From Streptomyces sp. NBC_01498 (GTDB lineage: Bacteria > Actinomycetota > Actinomycetes > Streptomycetales > Streptomycetaceae): a stretch of DNA of 64,000 bases. Positions 53,153-61,280 of this stretch are shown here, in pieces. Each line of letters begins with the position of its first letter. Positions within the stretch are counted from its first letter, which is position 1. Position numbers and translations under genes: made by a program. The notes under the pieces are model-generated. The model was not told where the DNA came from, searched no databases, and was given only the letters and a program-made list of their open reading frames with translations. The stretch lies in NCBI RefSeq assembly GCF_036327775.1, contig NZ_CP109598.1, positions 3,410,001 to 3,474,000 on the forward strand. Reading direction: 5' to 3'.

Positions 53153-54789
53153 CACCCCTCCTCCTCCCTCTCGCCCGCCGACACCACCGCGGCCAGCAGC
53201 CGCTCGACCTGCGCGGGCGTCGTCCACGGGTTCAGCAGCGTCAGCTTCAGCCGGATCCGCCCCGGCCCCTCGCCCGGCAGCTCCGTACGGCCCACCACCG
53301 CCTCGCCCTCGCGCAGCAGCCGCCGTCGCAGCGCCGCGTTCAGCCGGTCGGTGCGGGCCCCGTCGTCCGCCCCCTGCCGGGGGACGTACCGGAACAGGAA
53401 CGCGGTCAGCGCCGGTTCCCCCGGCCCCGTCCCGCCGTGCAGCTCCAGACGCGGGTGCGCCGCCGCCGCCCGCGCGCCCCCCACCGCCAACTCGTGGCAG
53501 GCGTCCACCAGTTGCCCCAGCCCGGCCCGGCCCAGGGTGCGCAGCGTCACCGCGATCTTGAAGGCGTCGGCGCGGCGTGTCGTACGCAGCGACAGGCCCA
53601 GCAGGCTCGGATAGCCCGCCTCCTCGTCGTCCGCCGGGTTCAGATAGACCGCGCGGCGGGCGAGCGAGGCGTACGTCTCCGCCTTCCGCACCAGGAAGAT
53701 CCCGGCGGCGGCCGGCTGCCAGCCCAGCTTGTGCCAGTCCAGGGAGACGGAGTCGGCCCGCTCGATCCCGGCCAGCAGCGGCGCCAGCCGGTCGGAGAGC
53801 AGCGCGCCCCCGCCGTACGCGGCGTCCACATGGAGCCACGCCCCGTAGGCCGCCGCCAGTTCCGCGCACTCGGGCAGCGGGTCGATCGCCCCGGTGTCGG
53901 TGGTCCCGGCGGTCGCGACGATCGCCACCGGCAACTCCCCGCGCTCCACACACCGTTCCAGTGTCGACGCCAACGCACCCGCTTTCATGCGGAGTTGGGA
54001 GTCGACCGGGACCGGGATCACCGCGTCCTCGCCGAGCCCGAGCAGCGCGGCGGCCCGCTGGACCGAGAAGTGCGCGGCGGCGGACGCCAGAATCCTCGGC
54101 CGCGCCCCGGCCCCGGACCCCGGTCCCACACCGGTCAGTTCGACCTGCCGGCCGGTCGCGGCGCCCAGCACCCGGTCCCTGGCCAGCATCAGCCCCATCA
54201 GGTTGGACTCGGTGCCGCCCGAGGTCAGGACGCCCGCAGCCGCGCCCGGGTCGTAGCCGACCAGGGCCGCCAGCTCCTCAAGAAGCAGCGTTTCCAGGGT
54301 GGTTGCGGCGGGCGCCTGGTCCCACGAGTCCTGGGAGGGGTTGAGCGCGGAGACCGCCAGGTCGGCGGCGACGGCGACGGCCAGCGGCGGGCAGTGCAGA
54401 TGCGCCGCGCACGCGGGGTCGGCCGGGTCCGCGCCGCCGTACGCGAGGAGTTCGGCCAACCGGCCCAGCGCGCCAGGGCCGTGAGCGGTGCGGAACACCT
54501 CGGTGACGGCCGCCCCGATGCCGGCGGGCGCACCGGCCGCCACCGGACCGCCGCGCCGGGCGGCGCCCTCGGCGAGCGCGTCCAGCACCTCACGCACCAG
54601 CGGCTCCAGAGCCGCCGCACCGCCCATCCCGCCCGACAACTCCGCTCCGGAGGGCGGCAGTTGGGCGCCACCCGCACCCGGACCACCGTCCACGACCGCC
54701 GTACCAGCGGGCACCGACGTACCGCCCGGCGTCGGTCGCAGCACCCTCAGCGCTTCCTCGACGGCGGCGCCCAGCGCCTCCGTCGTCAC
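53149..54789 (-). CDS. ddc: L-2,4-diaminobutyrate decarboxylase (PLP group II)
   Basis: 546 aa from the GTG at 54789, GTGA-coupled to Dat. Group II decarboxylase: VTSGGTESNLMGLMLARD, PLP Lys in SVSLDWHKLGWQP, and HVDAAYGGGALL. Converts L-2,4-diaminobutyrate to 1,3-diaminopropane, the amine backbone of schizokinen-type siderophores. The N-terminal ~60 residues are Gly/Ala/Thr-rich. Same order Dat-Ddc-NIS as rhbAB. Confidence 0.9.
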   Translation of the reverse strand: MTTEALGAAVEEALRVLRPTPGGTSVPAGTAVVDGGPGAGGAQLPPSGAELSGGMGGAAALEPLVREVLDALAEGAARRGGPVAAGAPAGIGAAVTEVFRTAHGPGALGRLAELLAYGGADPADPACAAHLHCPPLAVAVAADLAVSALNPSQDSWDQAPAATTLETLLLEELAALVGYDPGAAAGVLTSGGTESNLMGLMLARDRVLGAATGRQVELTGVGPGSGAGARPRILASAAAHFSVQRAAALLGLGEDAVIPVPVDSQLRMKAGALASTLERCVERGELPVAIVATAGTTDTGAIDPLPECAELAAAYGAWLHVDAAYGGGALLSDRLAPLLAGIERADSVSLDWHKLGWQPAAAGIFLVRKAETYASLARRAVYLNPADDEEAGYPSLLGLSLRTTRRADAFKIAVTLRTLGRAGLGQLVDACHELAVGGARAAAAHPRLELHGGTGPGEPALTAFLFRYVPRQGADDGARTDRLNAALRRRLLREGEAVVGRTELPGEGPGRIRLKLTLLNPWTTPAQVERLLAAVVSAGEREEEGW

Positions 54790-56243
54790 GCCGTCCACCC
54801 CGCGACGCCACCGGTACCCACGGCACCGGCGCCCACGGAACCGCCCGCCTCCGCGCCCGCCTCCGCGATCGCCTCCGTCAGCCGTTCCAGCACCGACTCC
54901 GCCTCCTCGTCCGTGATCACCAGCGGCGGCAGCAGCCGTACCGTCGACCCGTGCCGCCCACCCAGCTCCAGGATCAGCCCCCGCCTCAGGCACCCCTCCT
55001 GCACCCGCGCCGCCGGCCCCGGCGCCACCGGCCGCGCCCCGCACGCGTCCAACGGCCCCTCCGGGTCCACGATCTCGACGCCGATCATCAGCCCGCGCCC
55101 CCGGACATCACCGATCAGCGGCAGCTCCGACCTGGCCCCCTCCAGCCGCGCGGCCAGCCGCGCCCCGACCGTCGCCGCCCGCTCCGTGAGCCCTTCCCGC
55201 GTCACGTACCTGAGCGTCGCCGCGCCCGCCGCCATCGCCAGCGTGTTGCCCCGGAACGTGCCGGTGTGCGCGCCGGGCAGCCACCCGTCGTACGCCTCGT
55301 CGTACACGATCACCGCCAGCGGCAGCCCGCCGCCGACCGCCTTCGACATCACCATCGCGTCGGGCACGACACCGCTGTGCTCGACCGCCCAGTACGCGCC
55401 CGTGCGCCCGACGCCCGTCTGCACCTCGTCCACGATCAGCGGGATACCCCGCTCGCCCGTGATCCGCCGCATCTCCCGCAGCCACCCGTCGGGCGCGGGC
55501 ACCGCGCCGCCCTCGCCCTGGACCGCTTCGAGGATCATCGCCGCAGGCCGGACGACCCCGCCGGCCGGGTCGTCCAGCAGCCGCTCGGTGTACGTCGCCG
55601 CCAGCGCCGCGCCGCGTTCGCCGCCGACGCCGAACGGGCAGCGGTACGCGTACGGATACGGCAGCCGCGTCACCTCACCGCCCGCCGCGCCGCCGCCCGC
55701 TACCGGTTCCTTGACGGCCACGCTGCCGGTCGCGGCCAGCGCGCCCGCCGTCATCCCGTGATACGCGCCGGTGAACGCGAGCAGCCCGCGCCGCCCGGTC
55801 GCCGTCTGCATCAGCTTCAGCGCGGCCTCGACGGCGTCCGTTCCGGCGGGCCCGCAGAAGTGCACGCGGGCCCGGTCGGCGAACGGCCGGGGCAGTGTCT
55901 CGAACAGCGCGTCCGTGAAGTCGTCCTTCTCCGGCGTGGCGAGGTCCAGCACGTGCAGCGGGGCCCCGCTGTCGAGCGTGCGGCGGATCGCCTCGCGCAC
56001 CACGGGGTGGTTGTGGCCGAGGGCGAGCGTTCCGGCACCGGAGAGACAGTCGAGATAGCGGCGGCCGTCAGCGCCCTCGACGGTCATGCCGTGGGCGCGT
56101 ACCGGGACGATCGGGAAGGAACGGGCGTACGTCCGCGCGGACGACTCCCTGGCGCGCTGCCGCTCCAGGATGGCGCGGGCGTCCGGGGCCGCGTTGTCGC
56201 GGGGCCGCCCGGACGTGGGCAGCGTGACAGCGGGAACGGTCAT
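54786..56243 (-). CDS. dat: Diaminobutyrate-2-oxoglutarate transaminase
   Basis: 485 aa from the ATG at 56243 (GGAG upstream). Class III aminotransferase: GPAGTDAVEAALKL, LIVDEVQTGVGRTG and PLP Lys in MVMSKAVGGGLPLAV. Transaminates aspartate semialdehyde with Glu to give L-2,4-diaminobutyrate, feeding Ddc. Begins 40 bp after the fold-III decarboxylase gene, so one operon. C-terminal Gly/Ala tail. Confidence 0.92.
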   Translation of the reverse strand: MTVPAVTLPTSGRPRDNAAPDARAILERQRARESSARTYARSFPIVPVRAHGMTVEGADGRRYLDCLSGAGTLALGHNHPVVREAIRRTLDSGAPLHVLDLATPEKDDFTDALFETLPRPFADRARVHFCGPAGTDAVEAALKLMQTATGRRGLLAFTGAYHGMTAGALAATGSVAVKEPVAGGGAAGGEVTRLPYPYAYRCPFGVGGERGAALAATYTERLLDDPAGGVVRPAAMILEAVQGEGGAVPAPDGWLREMRRITGERGIPLIVDEVQTGVGRTGAYWAVEHSGVVPDAMVMSKAVGGGLPLAVIVYDEAYDGWLPGAHTGTFRGNTLAMAAGAATLRYVTREGLTERAATVGARLAARLEGARSELPLIGDVRGRGLMIGVEIVDPEGPLDACGARPVAPGPAARVQEGCLRRGLILELGGRHGSTVRLLPPLVITDEEAESVLERLTEAIAEAGAEAGGSVGAGAVGTGGVAGWTA

Positions 56244-56283
56244 GGAAAAGCTCCGAAGTATGAGAGTGGGGCGAGAAGACGGC

Positions 56284-57534
56284 TCAGAGCAGGTGGCGAC
56301 CGGCGACCGGGTGCCCGAGGAAGGAATGCATGGCGAACTCCCAGCCGTAGGAACCGGCGTTGGGAAAGACGACGAGGTCCCCCGCGCGCACCCGCTCCAC
56401 GAGCACGTCCCGCAGCAGGGTGTCCTCCGGCGTGCACAGCTCGCCCACGACGGTGACACGGGTGTGCTCGGCCGTGGGCCTCGGACACTCCTCGCCCGCC
56501 TCCCACGCGTCGACCGGCAGCACGGCGACGTTGTGCACGATGTCCCAGGAGGTCGGCAGCTGGAAGTGGTTGATTCCGCCACGCAGTACGGCGAACCACT
56601 CGCCGTACGAGGCTTTGACGTCCGTCACCTCGGCCGCGTACCAGCCGCAGTCGGCGACCAGGAACCGGCCGGGCTCCAGCACGACCTTCACCCCCACGGG
56701 TGGTTCGACCAGCGCGGCGAGTTCACCGAACCGGGCCATGTCGAACGGCGCCTCGCCCTCGAAGGCGACACCTATGCCGCCGCCGATGTCGACGTGCCGC
56801 AGCTCGACACCGGTAGCGGCGGCCGTACGAACGCTCCATTCGACGCACCAACGAAGGTACGCCGCATGGGTGTCGGCGTCGAGGTTGTTCGAGGCCGCGT
56901 GGATGTGGAAGCCGACGACGTCCAGACCGGGGAGCCCGCGCGCGGCGGCCAGCACGTCCGGCACGTCGGGCTCGGCGACACCGAACTGCGAGGGCGCGCC
57001 GCCCATGTGGAGTGAGCCGCGGATCGGGATCTCCGCCGGGTTGACGCGCAGCGCGACGCGCGCGGCGACACCCTCGGCGACGGCGATACGGCTGATCCGG
57101 CGCAGCTCCAGCAGGCTCTCGGCGTTGATCGCCTCGACTCCGGCCCGGACGAGGGCGGTGAGGACGGGCACGGACTTGGCGGGTCCCGCGGCGACGACGG
57201 CCGGTGCCACGCCGTCCTCGAAGTGCCCCTGTTCCAGGGCCAGTTCCAGCTCACTGACCGAGGCGACCTCGAAGCCGTCGACGTACGGGGCGAGGGCGGC
57301 GACGACGCCGGGGTACGAGTTGGCCTTGACCGCGTAGTAGACGGCCGCCCAGCCGGGAAGCGCGGCCCGCAGTTCGCGCGCCCGGTTCGCGGCCACCTCG
57401 CCGTCGTACACGTACGCCGACACGGGCTCCGTCCCGCGCGCCAGGTCCAGCAGTCGGCGGCGGACGGGGACCGGCAGCACGTCCACCGGGTGGGCGGCGA
57501 GCGGCGCCGCGGAGGGCGGGAACTGGACGGACAC
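56284..57534 (-). CDS. Fold-III PLP decarboxylase (diaminopimelate/ornithine decarboxylase family)
   Basis: 416 aa from the GTG at 57534. Alanine-racemase-like barrel with PLP Lys70 in YYAVKANSYP; HVDIGGGIGVAFEGE and the C-terminal VGELCTPEDTLLRDV catalytic Cys motif. Substrate could be lysine/ornithine, or a citryl-diamine intermediate as for SbnH in staphyloferrin B. It is first in the operon, directly behind the iron box, and has no counterpart in rhbABCDEF, so it probably changes the product. Confidence 0.9.
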   Translation of the reverse strand: MSVQFPPSAAPLAAHPVDVLPVPVRRRLLDLARGTEPVSAYVYDGEVAANRARELRAALPGWAAVYYAVKANSYPGVVAALAPYVDGFEVASVSELELALEQGHFEDGVAPAVVAAGPAKSVPVLTALVRAGVEAINAESLLELRRISRIAVAEGVAARVALRVNPAEIPIRGSLHMGGAPSQFGVAEPDVPDVLAAARGLPGLDVVGFHIHAASNNLDADTHAAYLRWCVEWSVRTAAATGVELRHVDIGGGIGVAFEGEAPFDMARFGELAALVEPPVGVKVVLEPGRFLVADCGWYAAEVTDVKASYGEWFAVLRGGINHFQLPTSWDIVHNVAVLPVDAWEAGEECPRPTAEHTRVTVVGELCTPEDTLLRDVLVERVRAGDLVVFPNAGSYGWEFAMHSFLGHPVAGRHLL

Positions 57535-57665
57535 GGCGGATGCGACCTCGTTGGTGTGGACGGGGGATCAAGCCGTCAAGCCACTGGTACGACGTCCGGA
57601 CCCCGGGACAGTGAGACGTCGGGACATCAGAACATCGGGGCATCGGGACAGAACGGCCAAATCGC

Positions 57666-57684
57666 TTAGGTGAGCCTAACCTAA
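57666..57684 (-). promoter_or_regulatory. DmdR/IdeR-type iron box
   Basis: The minus strand reads TTAGGTTAGGCTCACCTAA, the 19-bp consensus iron box, e.g. upstream of Streptomyces desA. It lies 132 bp upstream of the first siderophore gene and would repress the operon when iron is sufficient. Confidence 0.92.
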
Positions 57685-57747
57685 CGCCTCGCCAGAATGA
57701 TTCAAAAGTAGGTCATGCCCCGGGGGAGAACAGACGTGCCCCCGCGC

Positions 57748-58131
57748 TCAGTCCCCGCAGTCCCCCGCGTACGCCGGCTCCCGGCGCTCCGTGACCTCGA
57801 TGTAGTCGAGCAGCGTCTGCCGGGTGCGGGCGAGCATGTCCAGGTGGTCGTCCAGCCCGCGCAGCCGGGCCCGCAGCATGTCCAGAAGCTCGGGGCAGGG
57901 TTCGAGTTCGGGCGCCGAGCCCGAGGCGCAGGGCAGCAGGACCGCGATCTCCTCCGTCGACAGACCGGCTTCGAGGAGCCGTCTGATCTGGATCACGGTC
58001 GTGGGGGCCTCGGCGCCGTACTCGCGGTAGCCGTTCGCGCCCCGGCCCGGTTCGAGCAGTCCCTGGGCCTCGTAGTACCGCAGCTGATGTGCGTTGACCT
58101 TGGTCCGCCGACTCAACTCCCCGATCAGCAC
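57748..58131 (-). CDS. MerR-family transcriptional regulator
   Basis: 127 aa, starting at the GTG at 58131. MerR HTH at 1-35 (IGELSRRTKVNAHQLRYYEAQGLLEPGR), wing YREYG, then a coiled-coil dimerisation helix; two Cys (~68-80) could bind a thiol-reactive or metal ligand. Divergent from the imine-reductase-like gene, with the palindrome 58181-58192 between them, so it likely controls that gene. Confidence 0.9.
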   Translation of the reverse strand: MLIGELSRRTKVNAHQLRYYEAQGLLEPGRGANGYREYGAEAPTTVIQIRRLLEAGLSTEEIAVLLPCASGSAPELEPCPELLDMLRARLRGLDDHLDMLARTRQTLLDYIEVTERREPAYAGDCGD

Positions 58132-58180
58132 GCCGGGTTCCTCCCCTGTTCCGCTTGCTCCGCTTGACCTTCACATCGGT

Positions 58181-58192
58181 CTCAACGTTGAG
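58181..58192. promoter_or_regulatory. MerR operator-like palindrome CTCAACGTTGAG
   Basis: Perfect 12-bp palindrome, preceded by TTGACC at 58164-58169, in the MerR/oxidoreductase divergent promoter. The spacing is compatible with a MerR-activated promoter but the -10 is unclear. Confidence 0.55.
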
Positions 58193-58235
58193 GATTCTGC
58201 CACGCGCGCCATCACAGGACCGAGGAGCGACCACC

Positions 58236-59228
58236 ATGAGCGACCCCACGACCGACCGGACGACCGACCCCACGACCGACCGCACCACCGACCAAGCCAC
58301 CGACAAAGCCACCGACCCCGCCCCGGTGACCGTCCTCGGCCTGGGCCTGATGGGCCAGGCGCTGGCCGGGGCGTTCCTGCGCGAGGGCCACCCCACGACC
58401 GTCTGGAACCGTACGGCGGCCAAGGCCGACCCCCTCGTCGCCGACGGCGCGAAGCTCGCCGGCTCGGTCGCCGAAGCCGTCGCGGCCGGCCGGCTCGTGA
58501 TCGTCTGCGTCACGGACCACCACGCCGTCGACGCCCTCCTCGACCCGATGAGCGGCCACCTCGACGGCCGCGTGCTGGTCAACCTGTCCTCGGGCACCTC
58601 GGGTCAGGCCCGCGAGACGGCCGCGTGGGCGGCGCGGCACGGCGGCACGTACCTCCAGGGCGCGATCCTGGCCGCCCCCGACGGCATCGGTACGGCCGAC
58701 GCCACCCTCCTGTACAGCGGTCCCCGCGCGGCCTTCGAGGCGCACGAGCCGACGCTCCGGGTCCTCGGCGGCGGAACCGGCCACCTCGGCGACGACCCCG
58801 GCCTGTCGTCGCTCCACGAAGTCGCGGTACTGGCCCTGATGTGGGGAATCCTCAACGGCTTCCTGCACGGCGCCGCCGTACTGGGCGCGGCCGGGGTCGA
58901 CGCCTCGGCACTCGCGCCGATCGCCCGGCAGGGCATCGGCACCGTGACCGAATGGCTGTCCGGCTACGCGCGACAGATCGACGAGGGCGTGTTCCCGGCG
59001 TTCGACTCCAGCCTGGACACACACGTCGCCGCGATGGTCCACCTCCTCCAGGAGAGTGAATCCCTCGGAGTCAGCACCGAGTTCCCCGCGTACGTCAAGG
59101 CCGTGGCGGACCGCGCCGTCGCGGCGGGCCGGGGCGCCGAGGGATACATGACGCTGATCGAGCAGTTCCGGGCGCCGTCGGTGGTCCGGGCGCCGTCGGT
59201 GGAAGGGGGAGAGGGAGCATCGGAATAA
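58236..59228 (+). CDS. Imine-reductase/beta-HAD-family NAD(P)-dependent oxidoreductase
   Basis: 330 aa from the ATG at 58236 (GGAG upstream). NAD-binding Rossmann LGLGLMGQALAGAF at ~33-47, then the helical beta-hydroxyacid-dehydrogenase-like domain. GVDASALAPIARQGIGTVTEWLSGYARQIDEG is typical of IREDs. Residues 1-30 are TTDRTTDPTTD repeats. Probably reduces an imine or beta-keto compound; induced via the divergent MerR. Confidence 0.88.
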   Translation: MSDPTTDRTTDPTTDRTTDQATDKATDPAPVTVLGLGLMGQALAGAFLREGHPTTVWNRTAAKADPLVADGAKLAGSVAEAVAAGRLVIVCVTDHHAVDALLDPMSGHLDGRVLVNLSSGTSGQARETAAWAARHGGTYLQGAILAAPDGIGTADATLLYSGPRAAFEAHEPTLRVLGGGTGHLGDDPGLSSLHEVAVLALMWGILNGFLHGAAVLGAAGVDASALAPIARQGIGTVTEWLSGYARQIDEGVFPAFDSSLDTHVAAMVHLLQESESLGVSTEFPAYVKAVADRAVAAGRGAEGYMTLIEQFRAPSVVRAPSVEGGEGASE

Positions 59229-59257
59229 CCGACACCCCGTCAGCACTTGGAGCCGAT

Positions 59258-59701
59258 ATGACCACACCCACGCCCTCCTCCCCCTTCGACCCCCGCACGC
59301 TGCTCGCCGAGAGCCGCCTCGGTGTCCTCGCCACCATCAAGGCGGACGGGGTGCCGCAGCTCTCCCCCGTGATGCCCTTCTACGACGCCGACGCCGGTGT
59401 CCTGTACGTGTCGATGACCGAGGGCCGGGCCAAGACGGTGAACCTGCGCCGCGACCCGCGCGCCGCGCTGGAGGTCACCGCCGCGGACGGCCGCTCCTGG
59501 GCGACCGCCGAGGGCCCGGTCACCCTCGCCGGACCGGGCACGGACCCGGACGGCCCGGAGGTCGAAGCCCTGGTCGAGTACTACCGCCGGGCCTCCGGGG
59601 AGCACCCGGACTGGGACGAGTACCGCGCGGTGATGGTCTCCGACCGCCGGGTGCTGATGACGATGACCGTGAACCGCGTCTACGGCCAGAGCATCGGCTG
59701 A
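59258..59701 (+). CDS. F420-dependent PPOX-class flavin/deazaflavin oxidoreductase
   Basis: 147 aa; split beta-barrel with LLAESRLGVLATIKADGVPQLSPVMPFYD and a C-terminal VNRVYGQSIG. Members bind FMN or F420 and reduce small molecules. Starts 29 bp after the imine-reductase-like gene, so probably the same transcript under MerR control. Confidence 0.9.
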   Translation: MTTPTPSSPFDPRTLLAESRLGVLATIKADGVPQLSPVMPFYDADAGVLYVSMTEGRAKTVNLRRDPRAALEVTAADGRSWATAEGPVTLAGPGTDPDGPEVEALVEYYRRASGEHPDWDEYRAVMVSDRRVLMTMTVNRVYGQSIG

Positions 59702-59714
59702 CACCGGAGGCGGT

Positions 59715-59993
59715 TCATGACCCGGCCGGTTCGGGGGGACCGGCCGGGTCCGCCGTGCCCGTGCGGTTCTTCGGGTTCGCCGTGTGCGTACGGTCCTTCG
59801 GGTCCTTCGGGTCCTTCGGGCCGGAGTCCGGGCACGGCGAGTGCCCGCACTCGCACGGCGGCCGGCGGTGGACGGCGTCCGCCGGCAGGGACGGCTCCTC
59901 GGCCCGGCGGTCCTTGGGCACCACCAGGACGCCGTCCGTACCCAACTGCTCCGTGAGCCTGGACAGATATCTCCGGGCACCGCTCTGCGTCAT
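59715..59993 (-). CDS. Small hypothetical protein with acidic/Pro-rich tail
   Basis: 92 aa; ATG at 59993 overlaps the upstream stop (ATGA), so it is coupled to the 60-aa gene. Begins MTQSGARRYLSRLTEQLG, has a CECGHSPC pair-of-Cys motif at ~49-56, and ends in repeats of DPKDPKDR and TGTADP. No family recognised. Its 3' end contains the hairpin 59719-59750. Confidence 0.65.
   Translation of the reverse strand: MTQSGARRYLSRLTEQLGTDGVLVVPKDRRAEEPSLPADAVHRRPPCECGHSPCPDSGPKDPKDPKDRTHTANPKNRTGTADPAGPPEPAGS
59719..59750. terminator. 12-bp hairpin at a convergent junction
   Basis: GACCCGGCCGGT (59719-59730) pairs with ACCGGCCGGGTC (59739-59750), 8-nt loop, 18 bp after the PPOX stop and inside the end of the 92-aa gene. 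Confidence 0.7.
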
Positions 59994-60172
59994 TGCGCAC
60001 CTCGCTTCAGTCGGTGGAGCACGCGCTCCAACAGCTCTGGGGTGACGGGGCCATAGACGCGCGGTACGACCTCGGGCACCAGCCGCCAGAAGCCTCCGGC
60101 ATGAATCACGGCCTCGAGTTCCGCCGTACCGGAGTCCGCCGGAGCGGGCTTGTCGAGTCCCTGTTCGCACAT
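59990..60172 (-). CDS. Small 60-aa conserved-looking protein
   Basis: 60 aa, start ATG 60172, sequence MCEQGLDKPAPADSGTAELE then a helix VYGPVTPELLERVLHRLKRGAQ. Coupled by ATGA to the 92-aa gene. It resembles the short proteins near XRE/DUF397 loci in Streptomyces, but I cannot assign a family. Divergent from the truncated XRE gene. Confidence 0.62.
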   Translation of the reverse strand: MCEQGLDKPAPADSGTAELEAVIHAGGFWRLVPEVVPRVYGPVTPELLERVLHRLKRGAQ

Positions 60173-60293
60173 GTGGGAGGCGTGCCTTCCGTCATCGCGT
60201 CACTACCTTCTGTGCAACAAGAATCGGTCCATACGCGTACGATCAGAAGCCATTTCTCTCCCAAGAGCCCAACGGGGACAAGGGGGTTCGCCC

Positions 60294-60569
60294 ATGGCAC
60301 CACGACCACGCGAACTGTCGCCGGAGCGTTCGGCCCGCGATCCGTTCGGCTCCGAGATGCGCCGCTGCCGCGAAGAGGCGGGCATGAGCCTGGAAAGCCT
60401 GGCGGCGGTGGTCATATACGAGGAAAGCATTTCCCCCGGCACATTGATGGAGGAAAAGAGACTCGTCAGGCCCCGCCGGCGCGCCTACGATCTGCTCAGG
60501 GCGAGCGCCCTGTCGCCGAAGGAAACGGCGAAGTACATCCGCGCAGTCATGAAGGCACTTCCGTCATGA
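60294..60569 (+). CDS. Internally deleted XRE-family regulator
   Basis: 91 aa versus ~270 for full-length relatives. Starts MAPRPRELSPERSARDPFGSEMRR and keeps the first HTH helices (CREEAGMSLESLAAVVIYEESIS). It then jumps to a sequence typical of the C-terminus of these proteins (RAYDLLRASALSPKETAKYIRAVMKAL), so the ~180-residue central part is missing. Translated into the DUF397 start (ATGA overlap), as in intact XRE-DUF397 pairs. Probably non-functional as a regulator. Confidence 0.7.
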   Translation: MAPRPRELSPERSARDPFGSEMRRCREEAGMSLESLAAVVIYEESISPGTLMEEKRLVRPRRRAYDLLRASALSPKETAKYIRAVMKALPS

Positions 60570-60805
60570 GCACCAGCCTGGACGTCACTCACGCCCGGTG
60601 AGTCAAGTCGACGTACGGCAACGGCAACGGCGGCGGCTGCGTCGAATGGGCACCCGACCTGGTTCCCACCACCCACACCGTCCCCGCCCGCGACTCCAAG
60701 AACCCCGGCGGCCCCGTCCTCACCCTCAGCCCCGCCGCCTGGGCAGGCTTCGTCGCGTACGCCGCCGGCGCCAACAACCCCCGTCAGGGCTCGCGTTCGT
60801 CATAG
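60566..60805 (+). pseudogene. DUF397 gene with a stop in place of the conserved Trp
   Basis: ATG at 60566 reads MSTSLDVTHAR, then TGA at codon 12 (60599-60601), then continues in frame VKSTYGNGNGGGCVEWAPDL...RDSKNPGGPVLTLSPAAWAGFVAYAAG to a TAG at 60803-60805. DUF397 proteins have Trp (TGG) at this position (ARWVKSTYS), so one base change truncates the protein. The partner XRE gene is also broken. Confidence 0.85.
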
Positions 60806-60850
60806 GCTGAGAAGTGGCCCGACGGGGGCCGACAGTCAAGGGAGCCTTGA

Positions 60851-61183
60851 ATGGCGCGGTATCTGATCTCGTTCGACGACGGCGCGATGGCGGCGTTCAC
60901 CGAGGAGCGGTTGGCCGAGTTGTCGGAGACCTCGCACGCGGTGGTGCGGGAGGCTCAGGAAGCCGGGGTGTGGGTCTTCGGGGGCGGGCTGGAGAGCCAG
61001 CGGGCAAGCGTCGTCGCCACCGACGGGACCGTCTCCGACGGCCCGTACCCGGAGACCAAGGCGGTCCTCGGCGGGTTCTCGGTCATCGACGTGCCCTCCC
61101 GTGAGGACGCGCTGACGTGGGCCGGCAAGATCGCCGCCTCGTGCGGCTGTGCGCAGGAGGTCCGGGAGATCATGGCCGACTAG
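60851..61183 (+). CDS. YciI-like (YCII domain) protein
   Basis: 110 aa ferredoxin-like fold, MARYLISFDDGAMAAFTEERLAEL through DGPYPETKAVLGGFSVIDVPSREDALTWAGKI. The conserved His/Asp pocket is recognisable only partly. Such proteins often accompany sigma factors or oxidative enzymes; role unknown. Starts 45 bp after the DUF397 remnant. Confidence 0.88.
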   Translation: MARYLISFDDGAMAAFTEERLAELSETSHAVVREAQEAGVWVFGGGLESQRASVVATDGTVSDGPYPETKAVLGGFSVIDVPSREDALTWAGKIAASCGCAQEVREIMAD

Positions 61184-61280
61184 ACCCTTCGACCGGAGGT
61201 GGCCCGCCAATGGCCGGGGCCGTCATCCCGGGTCGGCGGAGTCACCGCGTCCGGCAACCGCTCTCTGTACCATCCGGTGC

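Noticed and set aside
46283..57534. Desferrioxamine cluster
   Set aside because: Dat, Ddc and two IucA/IucC genes indicate citrate-diaminopropane chemistry; the desA-D gene set with one synthetase and an acyltransferase is not present.
60599..60601. TGA as selenocysteine codon in DUF397
   Set aside because: Family has Trp here (TGG), no SECIS-like hairpin seen, and the partner gene is broken; a nonsense mutation is simpler.
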